From Bacillota bacterium (lineage in GTDB: Bacteria > Bacillota > Limnochordia > JAAZLZ01), in NCBI GenBank assembly GCA_012799075.1, contig JAAZLZ010000239.1, forward strand, positions 1 to 16,324: DNA of 16,324 bases. The letters are read 5' to 3'. The translations under genes and the position numbers were made by a program. Shown here piece by piece: positions 1 through 6,217 of the stretch. The notes beneath the pieces were generated by a model. The model had not been told where the DNA came from and did not search any database. It worked only from the letters and a program-made list of their open reading frames with translations. The number at the start of each line of letters is the position of its first letter. Position 1 is the first letter of the stretch.

Positions 1-129
1 AAGCATGTCTGCTATCTTCTTTTCGACGATTCTTTCCCCCGGCTCCAGCTCTCCCTTGATGATCGCTTGCTTTAGAACCTCATAGACGATATCCATCATC
101 GACCTGGGCTCCGTCGTCACCCAATCCAT
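1..129 (-). CDS. GntR-family transcriptional regulator, N-terminal fragment (runs off left edge)
   Basis: Only the first 43 codons are in the window. The reading begins at ATG 127-129 on the minus strand, preceded by a GAGGTG ribosome binding site five bases away. The translation has the pattern of the first helices of a GntR winged helix-turn-helix: 'MDIVYEVLKQAII', then 'KGELEPGERI' and 'EKKIADML'. The 'I..GEL.PGERI.E..IA..L' pattern is typical of the FadR/FCD branch, which usually carries a C-terminal effector-binding FCD domain, but that part is outside the window. The protein would be a DNA-binding repressor or activator of an unknown, probably metabolic, neighbouring operon to the left. 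Family assignment is fairly secure; the subfamily and ligand are not determinable here. Confidence 0.8.
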   Translation of the reverse strand, partial: MDWVTTEPRSMMDIVYEVLKQAIIKGELEPGERIVEKKIADML

Positions 130-160
130 GACAACACCTCGGAATCTAGCCCGCGATTTC

Positions 161-184
161 TGGATCCCGGGATCCCAGGATCCA
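161..184. repeat. Triple GGATCC repeat, possible operator of the GntR gene
   Basis: GGATCC occurs at 162-167, 170-175 and 178-183, i.e. three palindromic hexamers with an exact 8-base period. The first two form the 14-base palindrome at 162-175, and TGGATCC/GGATCCA form an outer inverted repeat (161-167 with 178-184). It lies 32-55 bases upstream of the GntR start codon, where an autoregulatory operator would be expected. Regulator binding is inferred only from symmetry and position. Confidence 0.35.
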
Positions 185-273
185 ATTGCCTGGTTCCACA
201 AAATATGGTCTTTTCCTGCTTTCCAGCCAAACTATTGGCAACTCCTCAAGGCTGCTCGGTTCACCAATGGCCG

Positions 274-348
274 CCTTAAATATCTCTGTAATCGAGTGAC
301 TGCCGCCGACGATCTAAGAGACCTTAATAATTGTAAGTCTGACCTTAA
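274..348. repeat. Three CCTTAA direct repeats in the divergent intergenic region
   Basis: CCTTAA occurs at 274-279, 322-327 and 343-348. The last two are part of the longer repeat GACCTTAA (320-327 and 341-348), 21 bases apart, close to two helical turns. The region (130-419) separates the leftward GntR gene from the rightward DUF2089 gene and contains no convincing gene. The repeats lie upstream of the promoter at 366-394, so they could bind a regulator, but chance cannot be excluded. Confidence 0.2.
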
Positions 349-365
349 ATCTTTTAAGCGTCCCA

Positions 366-394
366 TTGACAACATCAAGATCTTTGAGTACAAT
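366..394 (+). promoter_or_regulatory. Sigma-A type promoter for the DUF2089-SHOCT operon
   Basis: TTGACA (366-371), a 17-base spacer and TACAAT (389-394) match the housekeeping consensus in 11 of 12 positions. Transcription would start near 401, only about 20 bases before the first ATG at 420 and about 25 bases before a strong Shine-Dalgarno sequence at 427-432. Confidence 0.75.
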
Positions 395-419
395 CACGCT
401 GAAGGCAACTGATCAAGTG

Positions 420-815
420 ATGATTAAGGAGGTGAGGTTCATCAATTATGAAGCACCAGGAAAATGCCCGGTTTGTGGCCATGGACTTTTAGTCACCAGG
501 CTATCCTGCAGCTATTGCTCCACAAAACTCGAGGGGGAGTTTTCCACCTGCAAGTTTTGTCGTCTCACGGCTGAGCAGAGGCAATTCATCGAAGTCTTTA
601 TCAAGTGCCGGGGCAGCATTAAGGATGTAGAGAAGGAGCTGGGAATCTCTTACCCCACCGTCAGGAACCGTCTCGACGCGGTGGTGGCAGCTTTAGGCTA
701 TCCGATTGATGGCAGAACCGACACTGAAGAGACCGATACCCAGGCGATTCTGGACGCCGTGGAAAAAGGAGAGATCTCAGTAGCAGAAGCCGCTCGGCAA
801 CTAAAGAAAAGATGA
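420..815 (+). CDS. DUF2089 domain-containing protein (zinc ribbon plus HTH)
   Basis: A small protein of about 131 residues with the DUF2089 architecture. The N-terminal zinc ribbon has two CxxC knuckles visible ('CPVCG', 'CSYC') and a third Cys pair ('CKFC'). A helix-turn-helix-like segment follows ('VEKELGISYPTVRNRLD'), then a C-terminal helical hairpin ('ILDAVEKGEISVAEAARQL') like the N-terminal segment of SHOCT-like proteins. It is likely a DNA-binding regulator in the cytoplasm; the target is unknown. The 42-base gap to the SHOCT-like gene implies one operon behind the promoter at 366-394. The start is uncertain. ATG 420 has no good ribosome binding site, while AGGAGG at 427-432 lies inside the reading frame, eight bases before an in-frame ATC (441). 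The homology-like N-terminus (NYEAPGKCPVCG) also begins there. ATG 420 is kept as the conventional call. Confidence 0.85.
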   Translation: MIKEVRFINYEAPGKCPVCGHGLLVTRLSCSYCSTKLEGEFSTCKFCRLTAEQRQFIEVFIKCRGSIKDVEKELGISYPTVRNRLDAVVAALGYPIDGRTDTEETDTQAILDAVEKGEISVAEAARQLKKR

Positions 816-857
816 GGCTCAAAGCAGCCGGAAGACAGTACGTAGGGAGGGTAAGAA

Positions 858-1268
858 ATGAGTGTCGAGAAGATGAGAATCCTACAGATGATCCAGGAAG
901 GGAAAGTTACGGCTGATGAGGGGATGGATCTACTGAAAGCCGTGGACGAATCATCTAGGGCCAAAGGCGTTGATCTGAATAAGCGCTTTTTGCGGGTGCG
1001 AGTTGCTTCGGAACGGGGAATGAAGGCCAATGTCAATGTGCCCCTGGGTCTGCTCAAGATCGCTTTCAAGTTGTGCGGAATGGGGATGGCCTTTATCCCG
1101 GAAGAAGCTCAGCGGGAGATGGAGAAAAAGGGGATCGACCTTGATCAGATTGATTTTGACGAATTGGTGGCCCAAATCGACCAGGGATCGAGCGATGGCA
1201 AGTTGGTCGATGTGGAAACCGAAGATGAAAAGGAAGGTCTAATCAAAGTGGAGGTCTATGTCGACTAG
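858..1268 (+). CDS. SHOCT-like / YvlB-type domain protein
   Basis: A 136-residue protein starting at ATG 858 behind a GGGAGGG ribosome binding site. Residues 4-28 ('EKMRILQMIQEGKVTADEG...LL') form the two-helix hairpin of the SHOCT-like domain found at the N-terminus of YvlB/LiaX-type proteins. A short beta-rich part follows ('RFLRVRV'...'KANVNVPLGLLKIAFKL'), then an acidic C-terminus ending 'LIKVEVYVD'. No signal peptide or transmembrane segment is evident. In Firmicutes such genes often sit beside DUF2089 or PspC/phage-shock-like genes and are thought to act in envelope stress or as regulatory partners, but the molecular role is not established. Its hairpin resembles the C-terminal end of the DUF2089 neighbour, so the two proteins may interact. 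Confidence 0.8.
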   Translation: MSVEKMRILQMIQEGKVTADEGMDLLKAVDESSRAKGVDLNKRFLRVRVASERGMKANVNVPLGLLKIAFKLCGMGMAFIPEEAQREMEKKGIDLDQIDFDELVAQIDQGSSDGKLVDVETEDEKEGLIKVEVYVD

Positions 1269-1269
1269 G

Positions 1270-1565
1270 GTCTCCCCTTGGCGGAGTCCATGCAAAAACA
1301 GATACCGTACATACAAGTCGGCATCCCCGCGCCGGTCGATGGGGATGCTGATCGTTTTCATGGACCAACCGGCTGGCAGAACCCGGGGGGAACTGGTTTT
1401 CTCGGAAGTGTTGAAGGGTCCTCCGTAGACGCCTGCGCCAATAATCCACGGTCGGCAGCTTTACCATTTGCCCTAGATGAGTCCCTCTCCCCGTTCACTA
1501 GCCCATCCTTGCGGTTCTATCCTTCCTAACAGGCAAGCCCCGTTTTGGTGAGAACCGGGGTTTTT
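1270..1565 (+). ncRNA. Candidate structured RNA or leader ending in a terminator
   Basis: The stretch from 1269 to 1692 has no convincing gene. Its main structure is a long hairpin. GTCCATG (1286-1292) pairs with CATGGAC (1359-1365), AAAAC (1295-1299) with GTTTT (1354-1358), and GAT (1301-1303) with ATC (1351-1353). After an asymmetric internal loop, GCATCCCC (1321-1328) pairs with GGGGATGC (1341-1348). A second stem, AACCGG (1368-1373) with CTGGTT (1393-1398, one G-U), follows, and the region ends at an intrinsic terminator (1538-1565). It may be a free small RNA, the 3' UTR of the SHOCT-like transcript, or a leader of the downstream enzyme. No known riboswitch, T-box, SRP, RNase P, 6S or tmRNA signature was recognised. 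Confidence 0.4.
1538..1565 (+). terminator. Intrinsic terminator upstream of the ThDP enzyme
   Basis: CCCCG (1538-1542) pairs with CGGGG (1556-1560), with additional T-A pairs inside, and is followed directly by five T residues (1561-1565). It ends rightward transcription from the DUF2089/SHOCT unit or from a small RNA in 1270-1537. If the hairpin is part of a leader, it could act as an attenuator for the next gene. Confidence 0.75.
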
Positions 1566-1585
1566 CCGCGCCTTGCGATAGGGCG

Positions 1586-1614
1586 AGGGGAGGAAAACAA
1601 TGATATCTAACTAA
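1586..1614 (+). other. Minimal upstream ORF (4 codons) with strong ribosome binding site
   Basis: AGGGGAGG (1586-1593) lies six bases before ATG 1600, the best ribosome binding site in this region. The frame it opens reads M-I-S-N and stops at TAA (1612-1614). That frame is the same as the downstream enzyme's. This may be a leader ORF, or a former start cut off by a nonsense mutation. Confidence 0.4.
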
Positions 1615-1668
1615 GATATACTTGTGCTTATAATCCCAATGTTTCGCGACCTAACCGAAGGGAGGGAG

Positions 1669-1686
1669 CCCGGCTTATTAGCCGGG
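1669..1686 (+). promoter_or_regulatory. Hairpin next to the start codon of the ThDP enzyme
   Basis: CCCGGC (1669-1674) and GCCGGG (1681-1686) form a perfect 6-bp stem with loop TTATTA, seven bases before ATG 1693. GGAGGGAG (1661-1668) sits directly before the stem. Folding of the hairpin would bring this Shine-Dalgarno-like stretch to a normal distance from the ATG. A TATAAT at 1629-1634 could be a -10 element, but no matching -35 is seen. Confidence 0.4.
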
Positions 1687-1692
1687 GAGCAA

Positions 1693-3354
1693 ATGCTAGG
1701 TGCGCAGGCCATTGTAGAGGCATTGAAAGCGGAAGGAGTCCCCTTTGTTGCCGGTTTCCCAGGACAGGGCACCGAGAAGATAATCAGCGTCCTCCACGAC
1801 ACCCCCGAAATCCAATCGATCCTGACGAGGCATGAACGGGTGGCGATGGATATCATCGATGGGTATGCCAGGGTGAAGGGTGAACCTGGGGTGGCCTTAG
1901 CTTCGGCAGGTCCAGGTGCAGCCCACGCGTTTGCCGGCTTGGGTCAGTCGGCTTCGGACTGTGTTCCGGTGCTCCTCTTGCAAGGACAGGTCCCCCAACG
2001 GGCCTTAGGCACCGATGCCACCCAAGAGATGGATATCCTAGCCGCCTTTCGACCGGTGACAAAGTGGCAGATCCGAGTAAATCACGTAGAGCGGATCCCC
2101 AAGGTGATGCGCAGGGCCTTTACCGCCTTGCGTTCGGGCCGGGGAGGACCTGTGGTCTTGGAACTGCCCCGGGATGTGACAGAGGCGGAGGCCCCGGCTG
2201 ATAAGCTTGCTTACCGGCCGGTCGGGCGCCGCTACCGAAGTGCTCCCGATCCCGAGGATGTAGGGTTGGCAGCCGATATTCTCCTCGGTGCCAAGAACCC
2301 GGTGATCTACGCAGGGGCCGGCGTTTTGTGGGCCGAGGCTTGGCAGGAGCTGCTGGCCATTGCCGAGCTGTTGACCATCCCCGTCATGACCACCCTAAAC
2401 GGCAAGAGTGCTTTTCCCGAGGATCACCCCCTTTCCTTGGGCTTGGGGGGCTTTCCCATGTCGCGGCTTGGCACCCTGCAAGCCTATGAGGTGGCTAAGG
2501 AGGCCGACGTGCTGCTGGCGGTGGGCAATCGATTCCGTCCCCGGGCTACCGGAGATCTGCCCTGGCCGCCTGATGTGAAGCTCATCCATGTAGATGTAGA
2601 CCCCTGTGAAATTGGCAAGGTCTACCCTGCCGACTGCGCCCTGGTGGGGGATGCCAAGCTTGCCCTTGGGGCCCTGCTGGACGCCCTCCGGTCGTGGGCC
2701 TCGCCAGCAAGACAAAAACCCCGGGATGATATCCTGGAGCAAATTGCTGTCCTTAGAAAACGCTGGTGGGATCGCCTGCTGCCGAAGATGACCTCCCAGG
2801 AGGCCCCCATCAACCCCTATCGATTGACATACGAGTTGATGCAGACCTTAGATCGTCGTCAGACCATCATGATCCATGATGCTGGGTTCCCCAGGGGACA
2901 TGTCAGTCATGTCTATGAATCCCTGATCCCCCGGGGCTACCTGGGGATGGGGGGACAAAGCGAAATGGGCTGGTCCTTGGGGGCGGCCATGGGAGCCAAG
3001 CTTGCCCAACCGGAGCTCTTGGTGGTCCACGTCATCGGCGATGGCGCCTTCGGCATGACGGGGATGGACTTGGAGACCGCGGTGCGCTGCCGGATACCCA
3101 TCTTGACCATCCTTTCGAACAACTCAAGTCTTGGCATCACCAAAAGCGTAATTGCCGATGGGAAATACCATATGGTGGAGCTCACGGGCAACTACGCCCA
3201 GGTGGCCGAGGGTCTTGGGGCCTATGGGGAAAGGGTGGAAGACCCGGATGAGATCGGTCCTGCAATCTACCGAGCCCTCGATGAGTTGGCCCAGGGGCGG
3301 CCAGCATTATTGGAGTTCATCACCGCACCTTGGCCCATGCCTTCCATCAAATAG
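1693..3354 (+). CDS. Thiamine-diphosphate-dependent enzyme, acetolactate synthase-like
   Basis: A 553-residue cytoplasmic enzyme of the acetolactate synthase/decarboxylase superfamily, with the usual length and three domains. The N-terminal PYR domain begins 'GAQAIVEALKAEGV' and carries the activating glutamate E48 in 'RHERVA'. The central domain is around residues 190-340. The C-terminal PP domain has the ThDP/Mg motif GDG at 449-451, followed by NN at 476-477. 'ASAGPGAAHAF' (70-80) is also typical of the family. The substrate cannot be read from sequence: acetolactate synthase large subunit, oxalyl-CoA or benzoylformate-type decarboxylases and related lyases remain possible. No small regulatory subunit (ilvN) or other branched-chain amino acid gene is adjacent, which argues against a standard ilvB. 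The start at ATG 1693 fits the family N-terminus; GTG 1624 and ATG 1639 would add unsupported residues. Confidence 0.85.
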   Translation: MLGAQAIVEALKAEGVPFVAGFPGQGTEKIISVLHDTPEIQSILTRHERVAMDIIDGYARVKGEPGVALASAGPGAAHAFAGLGQSASDCVPVLLLQGQVPQRALGTDATQEMDILAAFRPVTKWQIRVNHVERIPKVMRRAFTALRSGRGGPVVLELPRDVTEAEAPADKLAYRPVGRRYRSAPDPEDVGLAADILLGAKNPVIYAGAGVLWAEAWQELLAIAELLTIPVMTTLNGKSAFPEDHPLSLGLGGFPMSRLGTLQAYEVAKEADVLLAVGNRFRPRATGDLPWPPDVKLIHVDVDPCEIGKVYPADCALVGDAKLALGALLDALRSWASPARQKPRDDILEQIAVLRKRWWDRLLPKMTSQEAPINPYRLTYELMQTLDRRQTIMIHDAGFPRGHVSHVYESLIPRGYLGMGGQSEMGWSLGAAMGAKLAQPELLVVHVIGDGAFGMTGMDLETAVRCRIPILTILSNNSSLGITKSVIADGKYHMVELTGNYAQVAEGLGAYGERVEDPDEIGPAIYRALDELAQGRPALLEFITAPWPMPSIK

Positions 3355-3361
3355 CACCCGC

Positions 3362-3390
3362 GGGGAGATGGCCTGTAGAGGCATCTCCCC
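3362..3390 (+). terminator. GC-rich hairpin after the ThDP enzyme, possible terminator
   Basis: GGGGAGATG (3362-3370) pairs perfectly with CATCTCCCC (3382-3390), starting eight bases after the stop codon. No T-run follows (the next bases are C-rich), so it is either a weak terminator or an mRNA 3' end stabiliser, with some read-through into the DUF815 gene. Confidence 0.45.
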
Positions 3391-3475
3391 CCCCATCACG
3401 ATCTTTGCCCTGGAAATTGGCGACTCGATCCGATAAAATAGGATGCAAATATCCAAGCAGCAGGAGGATGTTGTC

Positions 3476-4801
3476 GTGCTTCCAAAAGAAGAACTCTTTC
3501 AAGCCCAGCTGGCCCTGCGTCGGCTGTGTTTGTATCGCAGCGTTGCAGACGATCCGGTGGTTTGGACTGCCGTCCAATTGGCAGAACTGGTTCAAGAAGA
3601 TCTGCCTTTGCAGGTCTTAGAGACCTATCATGCCCTGACGGGCATGCTGGCCTATGCAGAAGTGGCCCCCTCTGGTGATGTGGGTGATCCTTGGCAGGAT
3701 CATCTCCTCGATTTGATCATTTATGATGACAATCCCTTTACCCGCAAGGCCGAACTGGTCTCCCCAAAGGAAATGGGGACATCCTTGGTGGAAGCAGTTA
3801 AAAGTGACCTGGGCTGCCTGCAGACCCTTTATCATCTGGGGGACCTGTTGATCCCAGCCACTGCCTCCTTTCTCCAGGATCATCCTAAGATAAGGCCGGA
3901 AGGCCCTCTGCCCGACTGGAAAACCTTCCAGGGCATGCCCGCCGATCATCGCCAGGATGTAAACCAGATCAAGACATTGCTGGCCATGGAAGGGGATTGG
4001 ACCGAGCTTGTTGAACCTCTGGCGGATTATTATGCCCAAGGGGGAGCAGGCCTGTTTGGGCGCTTCTGGGGATTTCAGTGGGATGGACAGGAGCTGGTTG
4101 GAATACCTAACCCCGATCCCATCCGGCTGGCGGATCTCATCGATTATGAAGAGCAGCGTCGCGTTGTGCTGCGGAATACGGAGCAATTCCTGCGGGGGCT
4201 TCCCGCCAACAACGTCCTGCTGTACGGCGACAGGGGCACCGGCAAGTCATCGACGGTCAAGGCCCTTCTCCATGAATACGGCTCCCGGGGACTCAGGTTG
4301 GTTGAAGTTGCTAAGCAAATGCTGGGGGACTTCCCCAAGATCGCCGCGGTACTTTCCAAGCGCCCCCAGCGATTCATCGTGTTTGTGGACGATCTGTCCT
4401 TTGATGAAGATGAGAATGAGTACAAGGAGCTCAAGGCCATCCTCGAGGGGAGCCTGACGGCCCGGCCGGAAAACGTCTTGATCTACGCCACCTCCAATCG
4501 GCGCCATCTGGTCAAGGAGACCTTCAGCGACCGGGATGGGGAGCTGCACCGGCAGGACACGGTCCAGGAGAAGCTTTCCTTAGCCGACCGGTTTGGAATC
4601 ACCGTTACCTACCTTGCCCCGGACAAAGCTGTCTATTTGTCAATCGTGGAAGGCTTGGCTCGCCAGCATGGTCTTGCCATCGACACACCCACCCTCCATC
4701 GGCGGGCCCTGGAATGGGAGGTCTGGAACAACGGCCGATCCGGACGTACGGCACGCCAGTTTATCGACCATTTGATCGGCGAGCTGGCTCTGAAGGTCTA
4801 A
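3476..4801 (+). CDS. DUF815 family AAA-type ATP-binding protein
   Basis: An ATPase of about 441 residues. The C-terminal half is the DUF815 P-loop domain: Walker A 'GDRGTGKS' (about 251-258), Walker B 'FIVFVDDL' (about 300-307), and a sensor-like 'ATSNRRH' (about 338-344), followed by the family-typical 'FSDRDGE' and 'LSLADRFG'. The N-terminal half is helical and acidic, without recognisable motifs. The family is widespread in anaerobic Firmicutes; its client and cellular process are unknown. GTG 3476 was chosen because AGGAGG lies at 3462-3467, eight bases upstream. The in-frame ATG 3443 would add 11 residues but has no ribosome binding site. The stop codon TAA (4799-4801) overlaps the stop of the convergent macro-domain gene. 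Confidence 0.85.
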   Translation: MLPKEELFQAQLALRRLCLYRSVADDPVVWTAVQLAELVQEDLPLQVLETYHALTGMLAYAEVAPSGDVGDPWQDHLLDLIIYDDNPFTRKAELVSPKEMGTSLVEAVKSDLGCLQTLYHLGDLLIPATASFLQDHPKIRPEGPLPDWKTFQGMPADHRQDVNQIKTLLAMEGDWTELVEPLADYYAQGGAGLFGRFWGFQWDGQELVGIPNPDPIRLADLIDYEEQRRVVLRNTEQFLRGLPANNVLLYGDRGTGKSSTVKALLHEYGSRGLRLVEVAKQMLGDFPKIAAVLSKRPQRFIVFVDDLSFDEDENEYKELKAILEGSLTARPENVLIYATSNRRHLVKETFSDRDGELHRQDTVQEKLSLADRFGITVTYLAPDKAVYLSIVEGLARQHGLAIDTPTLHRRALEWEVWNNGRSGRTARQFIDHLIGELALKV

Positions 4802-5298
4802 ACCTCCTGGGCGATGCGCATGCCCGTTTCATACTCCTGGGAGGTGTACAAAACCAAGCGGCAGGTTTCTAGATTGCGAGGCCTGTAGTCCTTGATTACC
4901 GTGAGAATGAGTCGCAGGCCCTCCTCGAGGGGAAAGCCCGCCACACCACAACCTAAGGCCGGGATGGCGATGGTTTTGCATCCCAGTTCATCGGCCTTGA
5001 GCAAAGCATTCAAGGTAGCCTCCCGGATGCTGTGGCTTGTGGCCCGGCCGTCGCCGTAATGGGGCATGGCGGCCGCGTGGATCACATATTTCGCCTTCAA
5101 GCGGTAGGCCGGAGTGACAACGGCTTCGCCTAGGCCAATGGGCCCTTTTGCGACGGCATCCCGGTTGATTTCCTCACCGCCCTGCCGCCGCAAAGCACCG
5201 GCCACTCCCGATCCCATGACCAGGGAGGTGCCCGCGGCGTTTACCAAGGCATCAGCTTCTTCCAGGGAAATATCCCCCTGCTTAATGACACATTCCAT
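4798..5298 (-). CDS. Macro-domain protein (probable ADP-ribosyl hydrolase)
   Basis: A 166-residue single-domain macro protein. Visible motifs are 'GDISLEEADALVNAAG' (about 8-23), the glycine-rich loop 'MGSGVAGAL' (about 28-36), 'YVIHAAAM', and the second substrate-binding loop 'GCGVAGFPLEEG'. Macro domains bind ADP-ribose and often deacetylate O-acetyl-ADP-ribose or remove ADP-ribose from proteins. The catalytic-type asparagine is present in 'VNAAG', where many relatives have NAAN. The start ATG is preceded by GGAGGGACGATAA. It has its own promoter at 5379-5407 and is the last gene of the leftward group. Which ADP-ribosylated target it handles is unknown. Confidence 0.9.
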   Translation of the reverse strand: MECVIKQGDISLEEADALVNAAGTSLVMGSGVAGALRRQGGEEINRDAVAKGPIGLGEAVVTPAYRLKAKYVIHAAAMPHYGDGRATSHSIREATLNALLKADELGCKTIAIPALGCGVAGFPLEEGLRLILTVIKDYRPRNLETCRLVLYTSQEYETGMRIAQEV

Positions 5299-5378
5299 TT
5301 ATCGTCCCTCCAAAATGTTCGAACACTACCAGACCCATTCTTCCCCTACCCGGGGCAACTATGCGGGACTCCAGTAGT

Positions 5379-5407
5379 ATGATACCACAAAATTCCCACC
5401 CTTTGAA
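5379..5407 (-). promoter_or_regulatory. Promoter of the macro-domain gene
   Basis: On the minus strand, TTCAAA (5402-5407), a 17-base spacer and TATCAT (5379-5384) give a plausible sigma-A promoter (4/6 and 5/6 matches). It lies about 80 bases upstream of the macro-domain start codon, in the 151-base gap after the PerR-like gene. Confidence 0.5.
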
Positions 5408-5449
5408 CTCCTGTGGGGGAAGGTTGGGAGGGACGGATGTCGATTGCCG

Positions 5450-5884
5450 TCATGTTTTGGCCGCGTTATTCGGGCACGGGATCTTTCCTTCACACTGCTT
5501 GCAGTACCCGTAGAAATAGGTTTCACAGGCCACTACCTCGAATCCCTGGAAGTCGGTCTGCGGGCACTCATTGGTAACCACCGGACCGTTAGTGATCCTG
5601 AAGCAGCGCAAGCAAACCAGGTGGGAGTGGGGATGGGTCTCAGCGTCGTAGCGATGTTGGTTCTCCTTGATGTTGATCTTTCGGACCAGGCCTAGATCGC
5701 AGAGAACCTGCAGGGCATTGTAGACCGTATTGAGGCTGATGGTCGGGAAGGTGTCCTGCAGATCTTCGTAGATCATCTCAACACACGGATGGTCCTCCCG
5801 AGCAAGAAGCGCCTGGTACACAGCCAGCCGTTGGGGTGTGGCCCTATAGCCCCCTTGACGCAGCACCTCAGCTATTTTTTCCAC
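5450..5884 (-). CDS. perR: Fur-family regulator, PerR-like
   Basis: A 144-residue Fur-family repressor. The N-terminal winged helix spans about residues 1-75 ('ATPQRLAVYQALL', 'ISLNTVYNALQVL'). The structural zinc site has four cysteines, C91/C94 and C128/C131. Aligned by these with Bacillus PerR, the regulatory metal ligands H37, D85, H91 and H93 correspond to H32, D80, H86 and H88 here, all present. The position of PerR D104 (Glu in Fur) is N99, which is unusual. The protein likely represses oxidative-stress or metal genes with Fe or Mn as cofactor. The start is GTG 5882-5884 with GAGGTGAT just upstream. It follows the glutaredoxin gene, separated by a hairpin at 5920-5941, and a Per-box-like site covers the glutaredoxin promoter. 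A Fur or Zur function is possible. Confidence 0.85.
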   Translation of the reverse strand: MEKIAEVLRQGGYRATPQRLAVYQALLAREDHPCVEMIYEDLQDTFPTISLNTVYNALQVLCDLGLVRKINIKENQHRYDAETHPHSHLVCLRCFRITNGPVVTNECPQTDFQGFEVVACETYFYGYCKQCEGKIPCPNNAAKT

Positions 5885-5919
5885 CAGATCACCTCAAGAC
5901 TATTCTACTCCAAAATGGA

Positions 5920-5941
5920 GGAAGGCGCATCCGCGCCTTCC
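5920..5941 (-). terminator. Hairpin between the glutaredoxin and perR genes
   Basis: GGAAGGCGC (5920-5928) and GCGCCTTCC (5933-5941) form a perfect 9-bp stem with a 4-base loop, immediately after the glutaredoxin stop codon. On the minus strand TCCATTTTGG follows, giving only a weak T-tract. It is probably a partial terminator that lowers perR expression from the glutaredoxin promoter. Confidence 0.55.
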
Positions 5942-5943
5942 AG

Positions 5944-6180
5944 CTAATTCAGTAGTGCTTCGAGACGCTGCCTATTAAAACCGACGATTACTTCTTCATC
6001 GACGGTAATCACGGGAACTCCCATTTGGTTGGAAAGACGAATCATCTCCCCCATGGCCTGGGAATCATTGGCAACATCCAACTCCTTAAAATCAATGTTC
6101 TTAGACCGTAGGTAATCCTTAGCCCGATCGCACCAGGGACAGGTGCTGGTGCTATACACCGTGACCTTCTTTTGCAGCAT
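5944..6180 (-). CDS. Glutaredoxin family protein (CPWC)
   Basis: A 78-residue protein of typical length for small glutaredoxins of the NrdH/YruB kind. The redox motif CPWC lies at about residues 14-17 in 'STSTCPWC'. The cis-proline segment 'GVPVITVDEEVIVGFN' follows at about residues 54-69 and forms the substrate groove. It probably reduces disulfides or mixed disulfides in the cytoplasm, with electrons from a thioredoxin reductase or low-molecular-weight thiol; the partner is not in the window. GAGGGGG precedes the ATG. The gene is first in a leftward unit with the PerR-like gene, driven by a near-perfect promoter at 6226-6253 that carries a Per-box-like operator, so peroxide or metal control is likely. 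Confidence 0.9.
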   Translation of the reverse strand: MLQKKVTVYSTSTCPWCDRAKDYLRSKNIDFKELDVANDSQAMGEMIRLSNQMGVPVITVDEEVIVGFNRQRLEALLN

Positions 6181-6217
6181 TTTTTGGCCCCCTCAATAAC
6201 TAGTAATTGTTATTCCC

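Noticed and set aside
128..412. A 94-codon rightward open frame in the GntR-DUF2089 gap
   Set aside because: Composition is not protein-like, it has no ribosome binding site, and it overlaps the promoter of the DUF2089 gene and the start of the GntR gene.
1243..1529. Open frames of about 75-83 codons on both strands between the SHOCT-like and ThDP genes
   Set aside because: No ribosome binding site and no family resemblance; the region is better explained by RNA hairpins and a terminator.
1270..1565. T-box, TPP riboswitch, 6S RNA, SRP RNA or tmRNA upstream of the ThDP enzyme
   Set aside because: None of the conserved core sequences (T-box TGGnACCGCG, TPP CTGAGA, SRP GTCAGGTCCGG) is present.
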